The notes under the pieces: model-generated
What the model was told of the DNA's origin: nothing
Databases searched by the model: none
What the model saw: the letters and a program-made list of their open reading frames with translations, nothing else
Shown: positions 6,670 through 13,363 of the stretch, piece by piece
How positions within the stretch are numbered: position 1 is the stretch's first letter
Layout: each line of letters starts with the position of its first letter
Made by a program: the position numbers and the translations under genes
NCBI GenBank assembly: GCA_024276395.1
Contig: JAJRXH010000115.1
Location: 1 to 13,363, forward strand
Length of the DNA stretch: 13,363 nt
DNA from: an archaeon
Lineage (GTDB): Archaea; Asgardarchaeota; Heimdallarchaeia; Hodarchaeales; S146-22
Direction of reading: 5' to 3'

Positions 6670-6696
6670 CAGATGAAAATGTATTTAACGCATCTG
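6670..6696. promoter_or_regulatory. Inverted repeat around a TATA-like sequence
   Basis: CAGATG (6670-6675) and CATCTG (6691-6696) form a 6-bp inverted repeat around ATGTATTTAA, an A/T-rich core that could be a TATA box. It may be an operator-promoter for either of the two divergent genes, but short arms like these can arise by chance. Confidence 0.25.
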
Positions 6697-6821
6697 ATGA
6701 AAGGTCGCGAGGCAACATTAGTGGAGATACGTGAATACCGTCAATTCAGTTAATAATGCAATCAAGATGAAAAATGAAAAATGAAGGCCCCTCGATGATG
6801 ATGTCGCAATAAAAAAGAATG

Positions 6822-6828
6822 AAGGTGA
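6822..6828 (+). promoter_or_regulatory. Shine-Dalgarno sequence of the hemerythrin gene
   Basis: AAGGTGA lies 9 nt before ATG 6838 and supports that start. Confidence 0.6.
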
Positions 6829-6837
6829 CTTGATAAA

Positions 6838-7308
6838 ATGGAAACAATCACGAAATATATGGAAGATGATCACGATCGACTAGATCAAATTTTTAAAGAA
6901 TTCAAGGACGCAAAAACACGAGATAAAGAAAGGGCACGACAATTGTTTCATAATTTCAGAATTGGATTGAGGAGACACATCGCATGGGAAGAAGATATTC
7001 TCTTCCCAATATTTGAAGAACGGACAGGAATGCGTGACTCTGGACCAACAGCAGTCATGAGAATCGAACACCAACAAATCAAGGAATTTCTTGATAAGAT
7101 TCACGCAAGCATCTCACAAGGGAATTTTCAGACGGAAACTTTCGAAGAAGGACTCATCGAAGTGCTTTCTGCTCACAATGACAAGGAAGAGAGCATTTTA
7201 TATCCCGCAATAGATGAAGCCATTTCCATTTCCAATGAACTAGCACGAGTCTTCAAGAGGATGGAGGCAGTTCCCGAATCTCAGTATCACGACTGTTGCT
7301 CCACTTGA
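6838..7308 (+). CDS. Hemerythrin-like (HHE) domain protein
   Basis: A 156-residue, soluble, all-helical protein without signal or membrane segment. The residues expected to hold a non-haem di-iron centre are all visible in order: His12 (EDDHDRLD), His47 and Glu51 (RRHIAWEE), His78 (RIEHQQ), His113 and Glu117 (SAHNDKEE). This fits the hemerythrin/HHE family, whose members bind O2 or NO, store iron, or sense oxygen; the residues do not tell which. The length is normal for a single-domain family member. The last residues, HDCCST, put a His and two adjacent Cys at the C terminus, which is not part of the usual fold and might respond to redox state or bind metal. It is separated from the reductase gene by 214 bp including a T-rich tract, so it is probably transcribed alone. 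Confidence 0.9.
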   Translation: METITKYMEDDHDRLDQIFKEFKDAKTRDKERARQLFHNFRIGLRRHIAWEEDILFPIFEERTGMRDSGPTAVMRIEHQQIKEFLDKIHASISQGNFQTETFEEGLIEVLSAHNDKEESILYPAIDEAISISNELARVFKRMEAVPESQYHDCCST

Positions 7309-7377
7309 AATGGATATGTTTCGGCAAACTGTCTTCTTTCAATGAGAAATCAAAGGCATTAACCATTCGTCTTGTGC

Positions 7378-7402
7378 CTCTCTTTTTCATTTTCCATTTT
7401 AC
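7378..7402 (+). terminator. T-rich tract after the hemerythrin gene
   Basis: A stretch of short T runs (CTCTCTTTTTCATTTTCCATTTTA) about 70 bp after the stop codon, with no stem before it. It is consistent with archaeal U-tract termination. Confidence 0.3.
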
Positions 7403-7490
7403 TGACAAATTCTCATTTCACGACTCTCAAATTTATCACATCTTCTTATTAAGTAATCAGAGTTCTTGTCTTAGCTCAAGCGTGCATAAC

Positions 7491-7501
7491 ATTTTTTAAT
7501 A
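7491..7501 (+). promoter_or_regulatory. Candidate TATA box of a leaderless aldo/keto reductase gene
   Basis: ATTTTTTAATA is centred about 27 bp before the ATG at 7523. That is the normal archaeal distance from TATA box to transcription start, so the transcript could begin at or next to the start codon. The lack of any Shine-Dalgarno sequence before this ATG agrees with a leaderless mRNA. Confidence 0.45.
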
Positions 7502-7522
7502 GCAATTTCACCAGTCATTCAC

Positions 7523-8500
7523 ATGAAGTACACGATTTTAGGAAAAACTGGTCTCAAGGTCTCAAGAATTTGCCTGGGCATGATGAGTTTTGGAAATAGG
7601 CAAGAATGGCAGCTAGAAATCGATAAAGCGAGGCCAATCATCAAGAAAGCGCTAGATCTCGGTATCAATTTTTTTGACACTGCTGATGTGTACTCAGCTG
7701 GTCGTTCTGAAGAAATCACTGGAGAACTTCTTGGTGAGTATCGTGATGATGTCGTCATCGCCACTAAGGTTTTCTTTCCATTAGAAGGATTCACGGTAAA
7801 AGCCAAGCCCAATGCCAGTGGCCTCTCTCGATATCACATCCGACGAGCCATTGAAGAATCATTGAAGCGACTCAACATGGATTACATCGATCTGTATCAA
7901 ATCCACCGATTAGATCCCAATACCCCCCTTGAAGACCTTCTACGAACGCTTAATCGCCTAATCGATGACGGAAAAGTACTACATATCGGAGCCAGCTCAA
8001 TGATGGCATGGCAATTTGCAAAAAGCCTGTGGATTGCAGATAAACTCGGATTGGAGCCATTTAGGACGATGCAAAACCATTATAACTTGGTTTATCGGGA
8101 AGAAGAAAGAGAAATGCTTCCTTTATGCAAGGATCAAGGTATCGCCGTCATTCCATGGTCACCACTCGCTCGTGGGTTTTTAACTGGAAAGTACTCTCGT
8201 GATGCCCCTCCAGATACTCCCAGAGCTCGCTCAGACAGGTATCTTCGAGCTCGTTATTTCAGACCAGAAGATTTTGATGTCGTTGAACGTGTGATAGAGA
8301 TCGCCAAAGAAAAAGATGTCAAGCCAGCTCAAATAGCATTGGCCTGGTTATTCTCAAAAGAGGTCATTACCGCTCCCATTCTTGGAGTCACGAAAGCATC
8401 ACACGTGGAAAATGCCGTGGAAGCCCTGGAGATCAAACTTTCCAGCGATGATATCAAGAGACTAGAAGAACCATACAAGCCACATCCCATCCTTCATTAA
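7523..8500 (+). CDS. Aldo/keto reductase
   Basis: 325 residues with the whole family pattern of an (alpha/beta)8-barrel NAD(P)H-dependent oxidoreductase: N-terminal LGKTGLKVSRICLGMMSFG, catalytic tetrad Asp52 and Tyr57 (FDTADVYSAGRSEE), Lys82 (ATK) and His128 (LYQIHRLD), the substrate/cofactor segment QNHYNLV, then PWSPLARGFLTGKY and the cofactor-binding GVTKASHVENAVEAL near the C terminus. Length is typical (about 320-330), and nothing appears truncated. It reduces aldehydes or ketones, or oxidises the alcohols; the true substrate cannot be read from the sequence. It resembles the YajO/general stress-type branch of the family more than the sugar-specific ones, with modest certainty. The gene stands alone, converging on the 8634-9992 gene with 133 bp between their ends. 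Confidence 0.95.
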   Translation: MKYTILGKTGLKVSRICLGMMSFGNRQEWQLEIDKARPIIKKALDLGINFFDTADVYSAGRSEEITGELLGEYRDDVVIATKVFFPLEGFTVKAKPNASGLSRYHIRRAIEESLKRLNMDYIDLYQIHRLDPNTPLEDLLRTLNRLIDDGKVLHIGASSMMAWQFAKSLWIADKLGLEPFRTMQNHYNLVYREEEREMLPLCKDQGIAVIPWSPLARGFLTGKYSRDAPPDTPRARSDRYLRARYFRPEDFDVVERVIEIAKEKDVKPAQIALAWLFSKEVITAPILGVTKASHVENAVEALEIKLSSDDIKRLEEPYKPHPILH

Positions 8501-8604
8501 ATTAGAGGCTGTTCACGAAAAAACCAAAGATCAGATTTTTGAATTGGAAACCGAAATTAGTAATGTTCTTCATGACACGAGAAAACACGGAGAAGCACGT
8601 GAAA

Positions 8605-8628
8605 AAAGAAGGGAAAGGAGAAGATTAA
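8605..8628 (-). terminator. Pyrimidine tract after the minus-strand surface-protein gene
   Basis: On the minus strand this is a C/T run including six T in a row, starting a few bases beyond the stop codon at 8634. It matches the tract after the hydrolase gene in kind. Its complement is A-rich, so it would not act on the converging reductase transcript. Confidence 0.3.
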
Positions 8629-8633
8629 AGTGT

Positions 8634-9992
8634 TTATCGTCTTCTTTTTCTCAAGATGTAGATTGCCCCGAGAATGTTAATGGCAGCAACGAAAGGAATT
8701 AACTCGTATCCGGGTGTTACCAAACTTGGAGGAGGCGCAGCTGTCTGGTTCGTTTCATTACCAAGATCCGTGGTCACGTTAGTCGCGGAGGTGGTATCCG
8801 TTTCGTTTTGCTGCTCTCCTGGTGTCGGATGAGGTTCACTAGGAGAAATGATACTAAACAAGTCATCGTTAGTGAAATCATATCCACCATAAAGAGTCGA
8901 ATGCTTGACGAGTAAAACATCAAATCCACCACTAATCCAGAAGGTTCCATTACCCTCAACATACACCTCAATGTAATCCTGTTGAGCTGAATTCAAAGAT
9001 GAATTTCCTCCTGGTCCAGATGGGGGCGACATTACTTGAATGGTACCATTAATCCACAAGTTTTCCGAGTAGATGCCATAATAATTGCCATAATAGAGCA
9101 AGAATCCAGTAGAATTGTCATAACCGAAGTAATGATCAACGTAAAGGGTCACGTTATATCCAATCACTGTTAGGTTCATATCTGGTGGAGGAGGCATTGG
9201 TTCATCCTGTGCCCCTTTTAACGGAGGTGAAGAAATTGTCTCATTATTTGGCGGTGGAGGTGGGCCCATGATGTAAAGTTCTAGTTCGGGGAAAGTGAGT
9301 GTAGCTTGGGCGAAGAATTCGAGCACTGTCAAGTTAAATGCACCATTATTTAAGTAAAACGTGTTCAAGTATGATGATTCACTCCACAAATAATAAATGG
9401 TCGTGTTTATTTGTCCAAGAAAGCCCATGAATGGAAATCTCATAAGATCATCTCGTCCTTGACCAAGATGAATCCCTGGAATACCCAAGGGGAAATGCGT
9501 GGCATTATAAGGTACCGATTCATTGAAACGGAACTGATCGCCAAAGGAATCCGAGAAGTACATGTCATCATACGACGAGTTGTCCCATTGTCCAGTAAAA
9601 GGATTGTACTCATCACGAGTGACATTTTCTTGATGCGTACCGTTGAAAATACCGGCATGATCCAACAATGCCATGTTAGGTCCCATTCCAGGGTCACGGT
9701 ACAGATCGAGCACCTTGAATTGATCACGACCAAAGATTTGATCCAACATCAAGCGCATCTCGTGCGTGACATGTACTAGTTGGCCAGTGGTAATATTGTA
9801 ATGCGAAAGTACGATGTCGAGATAAAATTCATGGTACTCCGCAATGGAATACTCAAACTGATCTCCTAATTGAGGTTCATATGCCTGAACTGGGATCGTC
9901 ATCAGACCACTCAAACCGAGCATTGAAACGAGCACGATAACAAGAAATATTTTAAAAATTGGAATGTTTTTACTGGCTCTCAATTTGGACAC
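8634..9992 (-). CDS. Secreted, heavily glycosylatable surface protein with a 'TPGYE' C-terminal anchor signal
   Basis: 452 residues from GTG 9992; TTG at 9983 is an alternative because AAGGTG lies 6 nt before it. Basic N terminus, hydrophobic segment 12-33 and a likely cleavage after VQA (37) form a signal peptide. The ectodomain is rich in Tyr, Asn and Phe and has about 19 N-x-S/T sequons, with proline runs at 244-248 and 267-270. A low-complexity Pro/Thr/Asn stalk (about 383-425) leads to TPGYELIPFVAAINILGAIY and a final RKRRR. That tripartite end (PG[F/Y], helix, basic cluster) resembles PGF-CTERM signals handled by archaeosortase. Within the ectodomain, NSTGFLLYYGNYYG recalls KTGWLLYLYYKAYN of the interrupted gene at 2463-3272, so the two may share a domain. 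I do not recognise a specific function; an S-layer-associated or binding role is inferred. Confidence 0.85.
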   Translation of the reverse strand: MSKLRASKNIPIFKIFLVIVLVSMLGLSGLMTIPVQAYEPQLGDQFEYSIAEYHEFYLDIVLSHYNITTGQLVHVTHEMRLMLDQIFGRDQFKVLDLYRDPGMGPNMALLDHAGIFNGTHQENVTRDEYNPFTGQWDNSSYDDMYFSDSFGDQFRFNESVPYNATHFPLGIPGIHLGQGRDDLMRFPFMGFLGQINTTIYYLWSESSYLNTFYLNNGAFNLTVLEFFAQATLTFPELELYIMGPPPPPNNETISSPPLKGAQDEPMPPPPDMNLTVIGYNVTLYVDHYFGYDNSTGFLLYYGNYYGIYSENLWINGTIQVMSPPSGPGGNSSLNSAQQDYIEVYVEGNGTFWISGGFDVLLVKHSTLYGGYDFTNDDLFSIISPSEPHPTPGEQQNETDTTSATNVTTDLGNETNQTAAPPPSLVTPGYELIPFVAAINILGAIYILRKRRR

Positions 9993-10847
9993 CTTTTATC
10001 TTCTTTTTCTTTTCACGTAGATGAGATTCAGCAAAAAAACTACTAATTGAGATATTTTCTCTACATCAAATATGGAATGGATGAAAAATACATTAAAATG
10101 GGAAGACATCAGCTGAAAGAAAAAACAACACGACATTGAAGGAAAGAAATGTCATCGATGGTGACCAACCTTTGTCCTTGTCTACTTTCTTCCCGATCTA
10201 ATGCGATTTGAAAGAAAGTTATCACTGAAAAAAGTTCAATCTTTTTTATCGTTGGCATCACCTGGAAGTAAATGCACGACAATGAACAATTGAGAGGTTA
10301 ATCAATTGATATATAACTTGATTCCTGAAATATTTTTCTAGAGTATCTCTCCGCAATTACGTGAACACACAAAATTTCATTCATCCCTGAAAAAATAAAG
10401 AATCAGCAACATTCACTTGATAAGAGCGTATCTTCAACGCATTTCTTTCATTTTAGTTACACCTACTGAAATTTTGAAATCACATCATTCTGGCATACCG
10501 AGCTAATTGCTTGGACTACAATATCTGAAAGAAAAGATGATAATTAGACTTTTCCGAAAACTTGGCTCTGAAAAGACGTATTTTCTCCAGCACTGATACG
10601 AGAACTATCATTCTCCGATGATGCTTGAACATCTTATAAAAAATCGAGGAATTCCTTCAAGAAACAGGCAAGCAACCGTTCTTTCCAGCGGATCGTGTCA
10701 TGATGCTGCCAAAAGAAACGAATTTAGTTGGACTGTTCGAAAAAATAAGAGTTCAAAAAGTCTAAGATGACAATAATTGTTCATGAAATGATTTATATGA
10801 TGACCAGAATATCATTTATGGACCACGAAATATCAGAAATGACGTGG

Positions 10848-10857
10848 ATTAAATAAA
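10848..10857 (+). promoter_or_regulatory. Possible TATA box for the five-module protein gene
   Basis: GATTAAATAA is the closest good TATA-like stretch upstream of the gene and would give a leader of about 95 nt. TTTATATGA at 10792-10800 is an alternative. Chosen by sequence only. Confidence 0.22.
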
Positions 10858-10960
10858 TTGTAGATGATTAAAGGACAAAAACGTGAAGAAAAAAAGCATC
10901 AAATTCAAAGTACTTCAGTAGAAATGTTTATCATTCATCAGCAACATGCATCCCATTCTT

Positions 10961-10970
10961 GAGGGGGTGA
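10961..10970 (+). promoter_or_regulatory. Shine-Dalgarno region of the five-module protein gene
   Basis: GAGGGGGTGA ends 3 nt before ATG 10974. Its GAGG or GGTGA part can pair with the 16S 3' end, and it supports this start. Confidence 0.6.
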
Positions 10971-10973
10971 AAA

Positions 10974-13363
10974 ATGAAGAAAATCAGACTAAATAGAAAA
11001 AATACCGAGAAATATCGATTAACAAGGTCGTGGGGAATCTTAAGCGCAACTTTAATTCTTGGATTCTTGCTCTTTTCTATCAGTAATGGAACCATCATCA
11101 GTTCAATGCCTGAGAATCCAGAACACGAACTACCCCTGGCGAATGTAGAAAACATCTCCTTTCAACAATCTCCAACACATGATCCCATCAACGTGTCTTC
11201 ACATTCGGTCGTCCCACAAGTTCATGACCTCAACCACGATGGCAATGATGATTCAGTAGTCTTAGCTTTTACCATTAACACTGCTCAGACCAATGATTCT
11301 TTCGTAGGACTTAATGCTAGCATCAAGATTTTCTGGTGGAATGTGCTCACGAATGCCTGGGAATTCGTGGAGCATCACGATAAGCTCATTGAAGAATACT
11401 TGAGTCCGCCCTATTACACTACCATTTACTGGGACTTTCAATGGATAACCACGAGAAATGGCACCTTCTCATTCAATTATACTTTCACTGATCTTGCCGT
11501 TAACCAAGTAATCATCCAAGATTCACTAATCATCACGAATCTCACTGATTCATCTATTCTCATCCCCGCCTTCAAGTCAATCCTTCCCTTTGATACCAGC
11601 AATGACTCCCATGCTGATGCCATCAACATTACCTACGGCTTTTACTTTGGTACACGGTACGAAAATTCATTCGTGGATCTTCCCTTCACCGTGAATGTTT
11701 ACCTCACGGGAGTGAAAACCATTAATGGTCCAAATGATAGTGTTCTCATCAATACTTTCCCAGGCTTTCAGTCTTTCTTCGTGGAAAATGCTAGTTGGAT
11801 CTATAACTTGACCATCTCCTGGCCAGCTCCCTTCTCTGGAAATTTCACCGTTGAAGTACTCATTAATGATACGATTTTCAATCCTGCTGTAACGATCTTC
11901 CATGACAACACATCATGGAACAATGTCATCGCTGACCACATCATTCTAGAACCAATCAATGGATATGTTCATCCAAGATTAGGTTACTACCAAATCATCC
12001 CCACCGTGTCGGTATTCGATAGCAATGGCGATGCACTCAATGATACCATTGAAATCTGGCTCGATCTCAGACTCAATACTGGATTGTGGGAATCATACAT
12101 CATGGTGACCATTTACATTTGGAAAGTAGAAAATAACTCTCGATTCATCTACGTGGGAAAGATGCCAGTCCACCTCTTCGAATTTGGGTATTATAACCAG
12201 GGATATGGGTACGCAATGGGAACGTGGCAAGCACCTTTTGATGGCACCTTCAAGTTTAGAGTCATCGTTCAAGTACTAGAATGGTCACGACAGCCCATCA
12301 CCATTTTTGCACAAAATATCTATTGGGTCAACGCACATTCCTTCCACGCTGCCAGTACCAAGCTGCTCTCGTGGTTCCCTTATCACGTAGAATTCCCAGA
12401 CGTGGACGGAAGTGGCGTGGTGCTAGACTATCATAACCACTGGGCTTTCCGAAGGGATACCATTGCCGTCCAATACGGGATGGCTGTGACCAGTGAACAA
12501 CTCGACACCTACTGGTCAAACATCACTTTCTTGAAAGCCGAAATCACGGCTTGGTACTGGGATGACAATATCAATTCTTGGACCTTCTTGGAAACAATCA
12601 CGCAAACTGTTGGCAATGACGTGATTGGCAATTCATTCTACTTGGTAGATTCAACCATTTGGGAACCGACGATGCCACGTTGGATAGATACCCTACCACC
12701 GAACGCCTTCATATCTCCAGGTATCATTACTATCACGTGGCACGCTCCAATGACTGGAAAATTCAAATTAGATGTTCAGTTCAAGGACATGAGAACGGAT
12801 GCACTAATATTCAGAGATGTCATTGAGGGTTTCCGCACGAGAGAAATCACTCAATGCAACGTTAACTGGACCACTGACGTGATCTTCACTGATTCTAACA
12901 ATGACGGCATCAATGACACGCTTCAATATCAAGCCATCTTCAACTTTCCTTACACGACCTATCCGAACATCACGACATCTCTTTCCACCCAGTATCACAT
13001 CTTCTGGCGTGACCCGACTATCAATCAATGGCTCTTGATTGAAGAATCAACACCGTGCTTTGGTCTTAGCATGCCATGCTATCCGCCAAGCATGTACATC
13101 GTCAACAATAATGGCAGCTGGAACTGGCAATGGACTGCTCCTTCCAATGGAAGCTATCTCATCGTTGTTCAAGTATACGTTAATGAACACGTGAACACGA
13201 CCCAAGGCTCATGGATGCTTACCTCCTACGGCGGTCCCCTCTACCAAGAACATTTTTTCTTGAACATCTCAGTCCCACAATCACCACCGGCGACCACGAC
13301 GACAACCACGACCACGACCACGACGACAACCACGACCACGACCACGACGACAACCACGACCAC
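10974..13363 (+). CDS. Giant surface protein: signal segment, five tandem acidic-loop modules and a poly-Thr stalk (3' end outside window)
   Basis: One frame stays open from ATG 10974 to the right edge: 796 whole codons without a stop. A basic N terminus (MKKIRLNRKN) and hydrophobic residues 20-37 form a signal or anchor. Five modules follow. Their opening loops are DLNHDGNDDS (85-94), DTSNDSHADA (207-216), DSNGDALNDT (349-358), a degenerate DVDGSG (476-481) and DSNNDGINDT (640-649). Their closing strands are at W157 (diverged), W283, W418, W589 and W720 with the pattern W-x-A-P-x-x-G-x-F/Y. The loops look like EF-hand or thrombospondin-3/dockerin-type calcium sites. About 26 N-x-S/T sequons are present. 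Residues 774-796 are all threonine and should continue into a stalk and a C-terminal anchor beyond the window, as in the first gene. No enzymatic motif is seen. Function unknown; a calcium-stiffened adhesin or S-layer-like protein is inferred. Confidence 0.88.
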   Translation, partial: MKKIRLNRKNTEKYRLTRSWGILSATLILGFLLFSISNGTIISSMPENPEHELPLANVENISFQQSPTHDPINVSSHSVVPQVHDLNHDGNDDSVVLAFTINTAQTNDSFVGLNASIKIFWWNVLTNAWEFVEHHDKLIEEYLSPPYYTTIYWDFQWITTRNGTFSFNYTFTDLAVNQVIIQDSLIITNLTDSSILIPAFKSILPFDTSNDSHADAINITYGFYFGTRYENSFVDLPFTVNVYLTGVKTINGPNDSVLINTFPGFQSFFVENASWIYNLTISWPAPFSGNFTVEVLINDTIFNPAVTIFHDNTSWNNVIADHIILEPINGYVHPRLGYYQIIPTVSVFDSNGDALNDTIEIWLDLRLNTGLWESYIMVTIYIWKVENNSRFIYVGKMPVHLFEFGYYNQGYGYAMGTWQAPFDGTFKFRVIVQVLEWSRQPITIFAQNIYWVNAHSFHAASTKLLSWFPYHVEFPDVDGSGVVLDYHNHWAFRRDTIAVQYGMAVTSEQLDTYWSNITFLKAEITAWYWDDNINSWTFLETITQTVGNDVIGNSFYLVDSTIWEPTMPRWIDTLPPNAFISPGIITITWHAPMTGKFKLDVQFKDMRTDALIFRDVIEGFRTREITQCNVNWTTDVIFTDSNNDGINDTLQYQAIFNFPYTTYPNITTSLSTQYHIFWRDPTINQWLLIEESTPCFGLSMPCYPPSMYIVNNNGSWNWQWTAPSNGSYLIVVQVYVNEHVNTTQGSWMLTSYGGPLYQEHFFLNISVPQSPPATTTTTTTTTTTTTTTTTTTTTTT
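11211..13274 (+). repeat. Five tandem protein modules with acidic loop and W-x-A-P-x-x-G-x-F end
   Basis: Approximate module spans are 11211-11543, 11571-11903, 12000-12323, 12381-12809 and 12867-13274. Distances between successive acidic loops are 122, 142, 127 and 164 residues, so modules vary in length by loops or insertions. Between the two motifs most modules carry a 'W-x-[ND/LE]-x-x-x-N-x-W' type stretch (for example FWWNVLTNAW, WYWDDNINSW, FWRDPTINQW). Module 4 has lost the loop consensus and module 1 the A-P of the closing strand. Confidence 0.7.
13293..13363 (+). repeat. 24-bp tandem repeat coding for poly-threonine
   Basis: Just under three copies of an 8-codon unit (ACC ACG ACG ACA ACC ACG ACC ACG) with no base differences between copies run to the window edge. 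Only Thr codons occur: 23 in a row, none of them ACT. The exact repetition points to slippage or unequal recombination, so the stalk length may vary between strains and may be collapsed in short-read assemblies. Confidence 0.9.

Larger units (their letters stand above)
6480..6837. other. Divergent intergenic region
   Basis: This 358-bp stretch separates the minus-strand membrane operon from the plus-strand hemerythrin gene and must hold both promoters. It contains a 19-bp tandem repeat next to the membrane-protein start and an inverted repeat around a TATA-like sequence in its middle (6670-6696). No gene or RNA fold was recognised. Confidence 0.5.
9993..10973. other. Long gene-free divergent region
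   Basis: About 980 A/T-rich bp between two divergent surface-protein genes. I see TATA-like motifs at 10309-10317 (ATATATAAC), 10792-10800 and 10848-10857 and a T run at 10241-10249, but no coding frame with a ribosome site, no tRNA fold, no CRISPR-like repeats and no copy of the 91-bp element. It may hold untranslated leaders or a small RNA; nothing more can be supported. Confidence 0.5.

Noticed and set aside
9411..9779. 122-codon plus-strand frame inside the minus-strand surface-protein gene
   Set aside because: Antisense shadow; the minus-strand frame has signal peptide, sequons and anchor and is plainly the real gene.
10931..13028. Several minus-strand frames of 63-78 codons opposite the five-module gene
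   Set aside because: Each is short, lacks a ribosome site and overlaps a continuous 796-codon plus-strand frame with repeated motifs.
13293..13363. Regular short repeats as a possible CRISPR array
   Set aside because: The units are contiguous without spacers and encode threonine in frame with the upstream protein.

Overview
The window reads as chromosomal DNA of a mesophilic archaeon, most likely an Asgard-type (Promethearchaeota) genome; the lineage is an inference. Seen in the sequence: large secreted proteins rich in Asn/Thr/Tyr with many N-glycosylation sequons, Thr-rich stalks and a C-terminal membrane helix followed by Arg/Lys; Ig-like repeats of the 'VTYxxGxTGHQLxW' kind stacked after a NosD-type beta-helix end; purine-rich Shine-Dalgarno sequences mixed with at least one apparently leaderless gene; T-rich tracts rather than stem-loop terminators. 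No rRNA, tRNA, CRISPR array, transposase gene or replication gene was recognised.

Layout: (1) 2-1480, plus strand: C-terminal part of a beta-helix/Ig-repeat surface protein, open at the left edge. (2) 1481-2462: gene-free gap holding a 91-bp MITE-like element (1916-2006) with perfect 12-bp terminal inverted repeats and a perfect 8-bp target-site duplication. (3) 2463-3272: a secreted, C-terminally anchored protein gene cut by one in-frame TAA. (4) 3273-3731: gap with a second, older copy of the 91-bp element (3572-3662). (5) 6479 to 3732, minus strand: a two-gene operon, a six-helix membrane protein followed by an alpha/beta hydrolase whose catalytic domain is predicted to lie outside the cell and which ends in five membrane helices. 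(6) 6838-7308 hemerythrin-like protein and 7523-8500 aldo/keto reductase, both plus strand. (7) 9992 to 8634, minus strand: a signal-peptide, glycosylation-rich surface protein with a PGF-CTERM-like 'TPGYE' tail. (8) 9993-10973: a gap of almost 1 kb without a recognised gene. (9) 10974 to the right edge, plus strand: a very large surface protein of five tandem modules, each opening with an acidic Ca-binding-like loop and closing with a W-x-A-P-x-x-G-x-F strand, running into a poly-threonine stalk encoded by a 24-bp tandem repeat.

Taken together this is a cell-envelope neighbourhood: four of the eight loci encode secreted/anchored proteins and two more are integral membrane proteins. The hemerythrin and the reductase are the only clearly cytoplasmic genes and suggest a small O2/redox function with no visible link to the surface genes. 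I do not see a complete new defence or secretion system. The most noteworthy things are the newly recognisable MITE family, the interrupted gene lying between its two copies, the five-module repeat protein and the membrane-embedded ecto-hydrolase operon.
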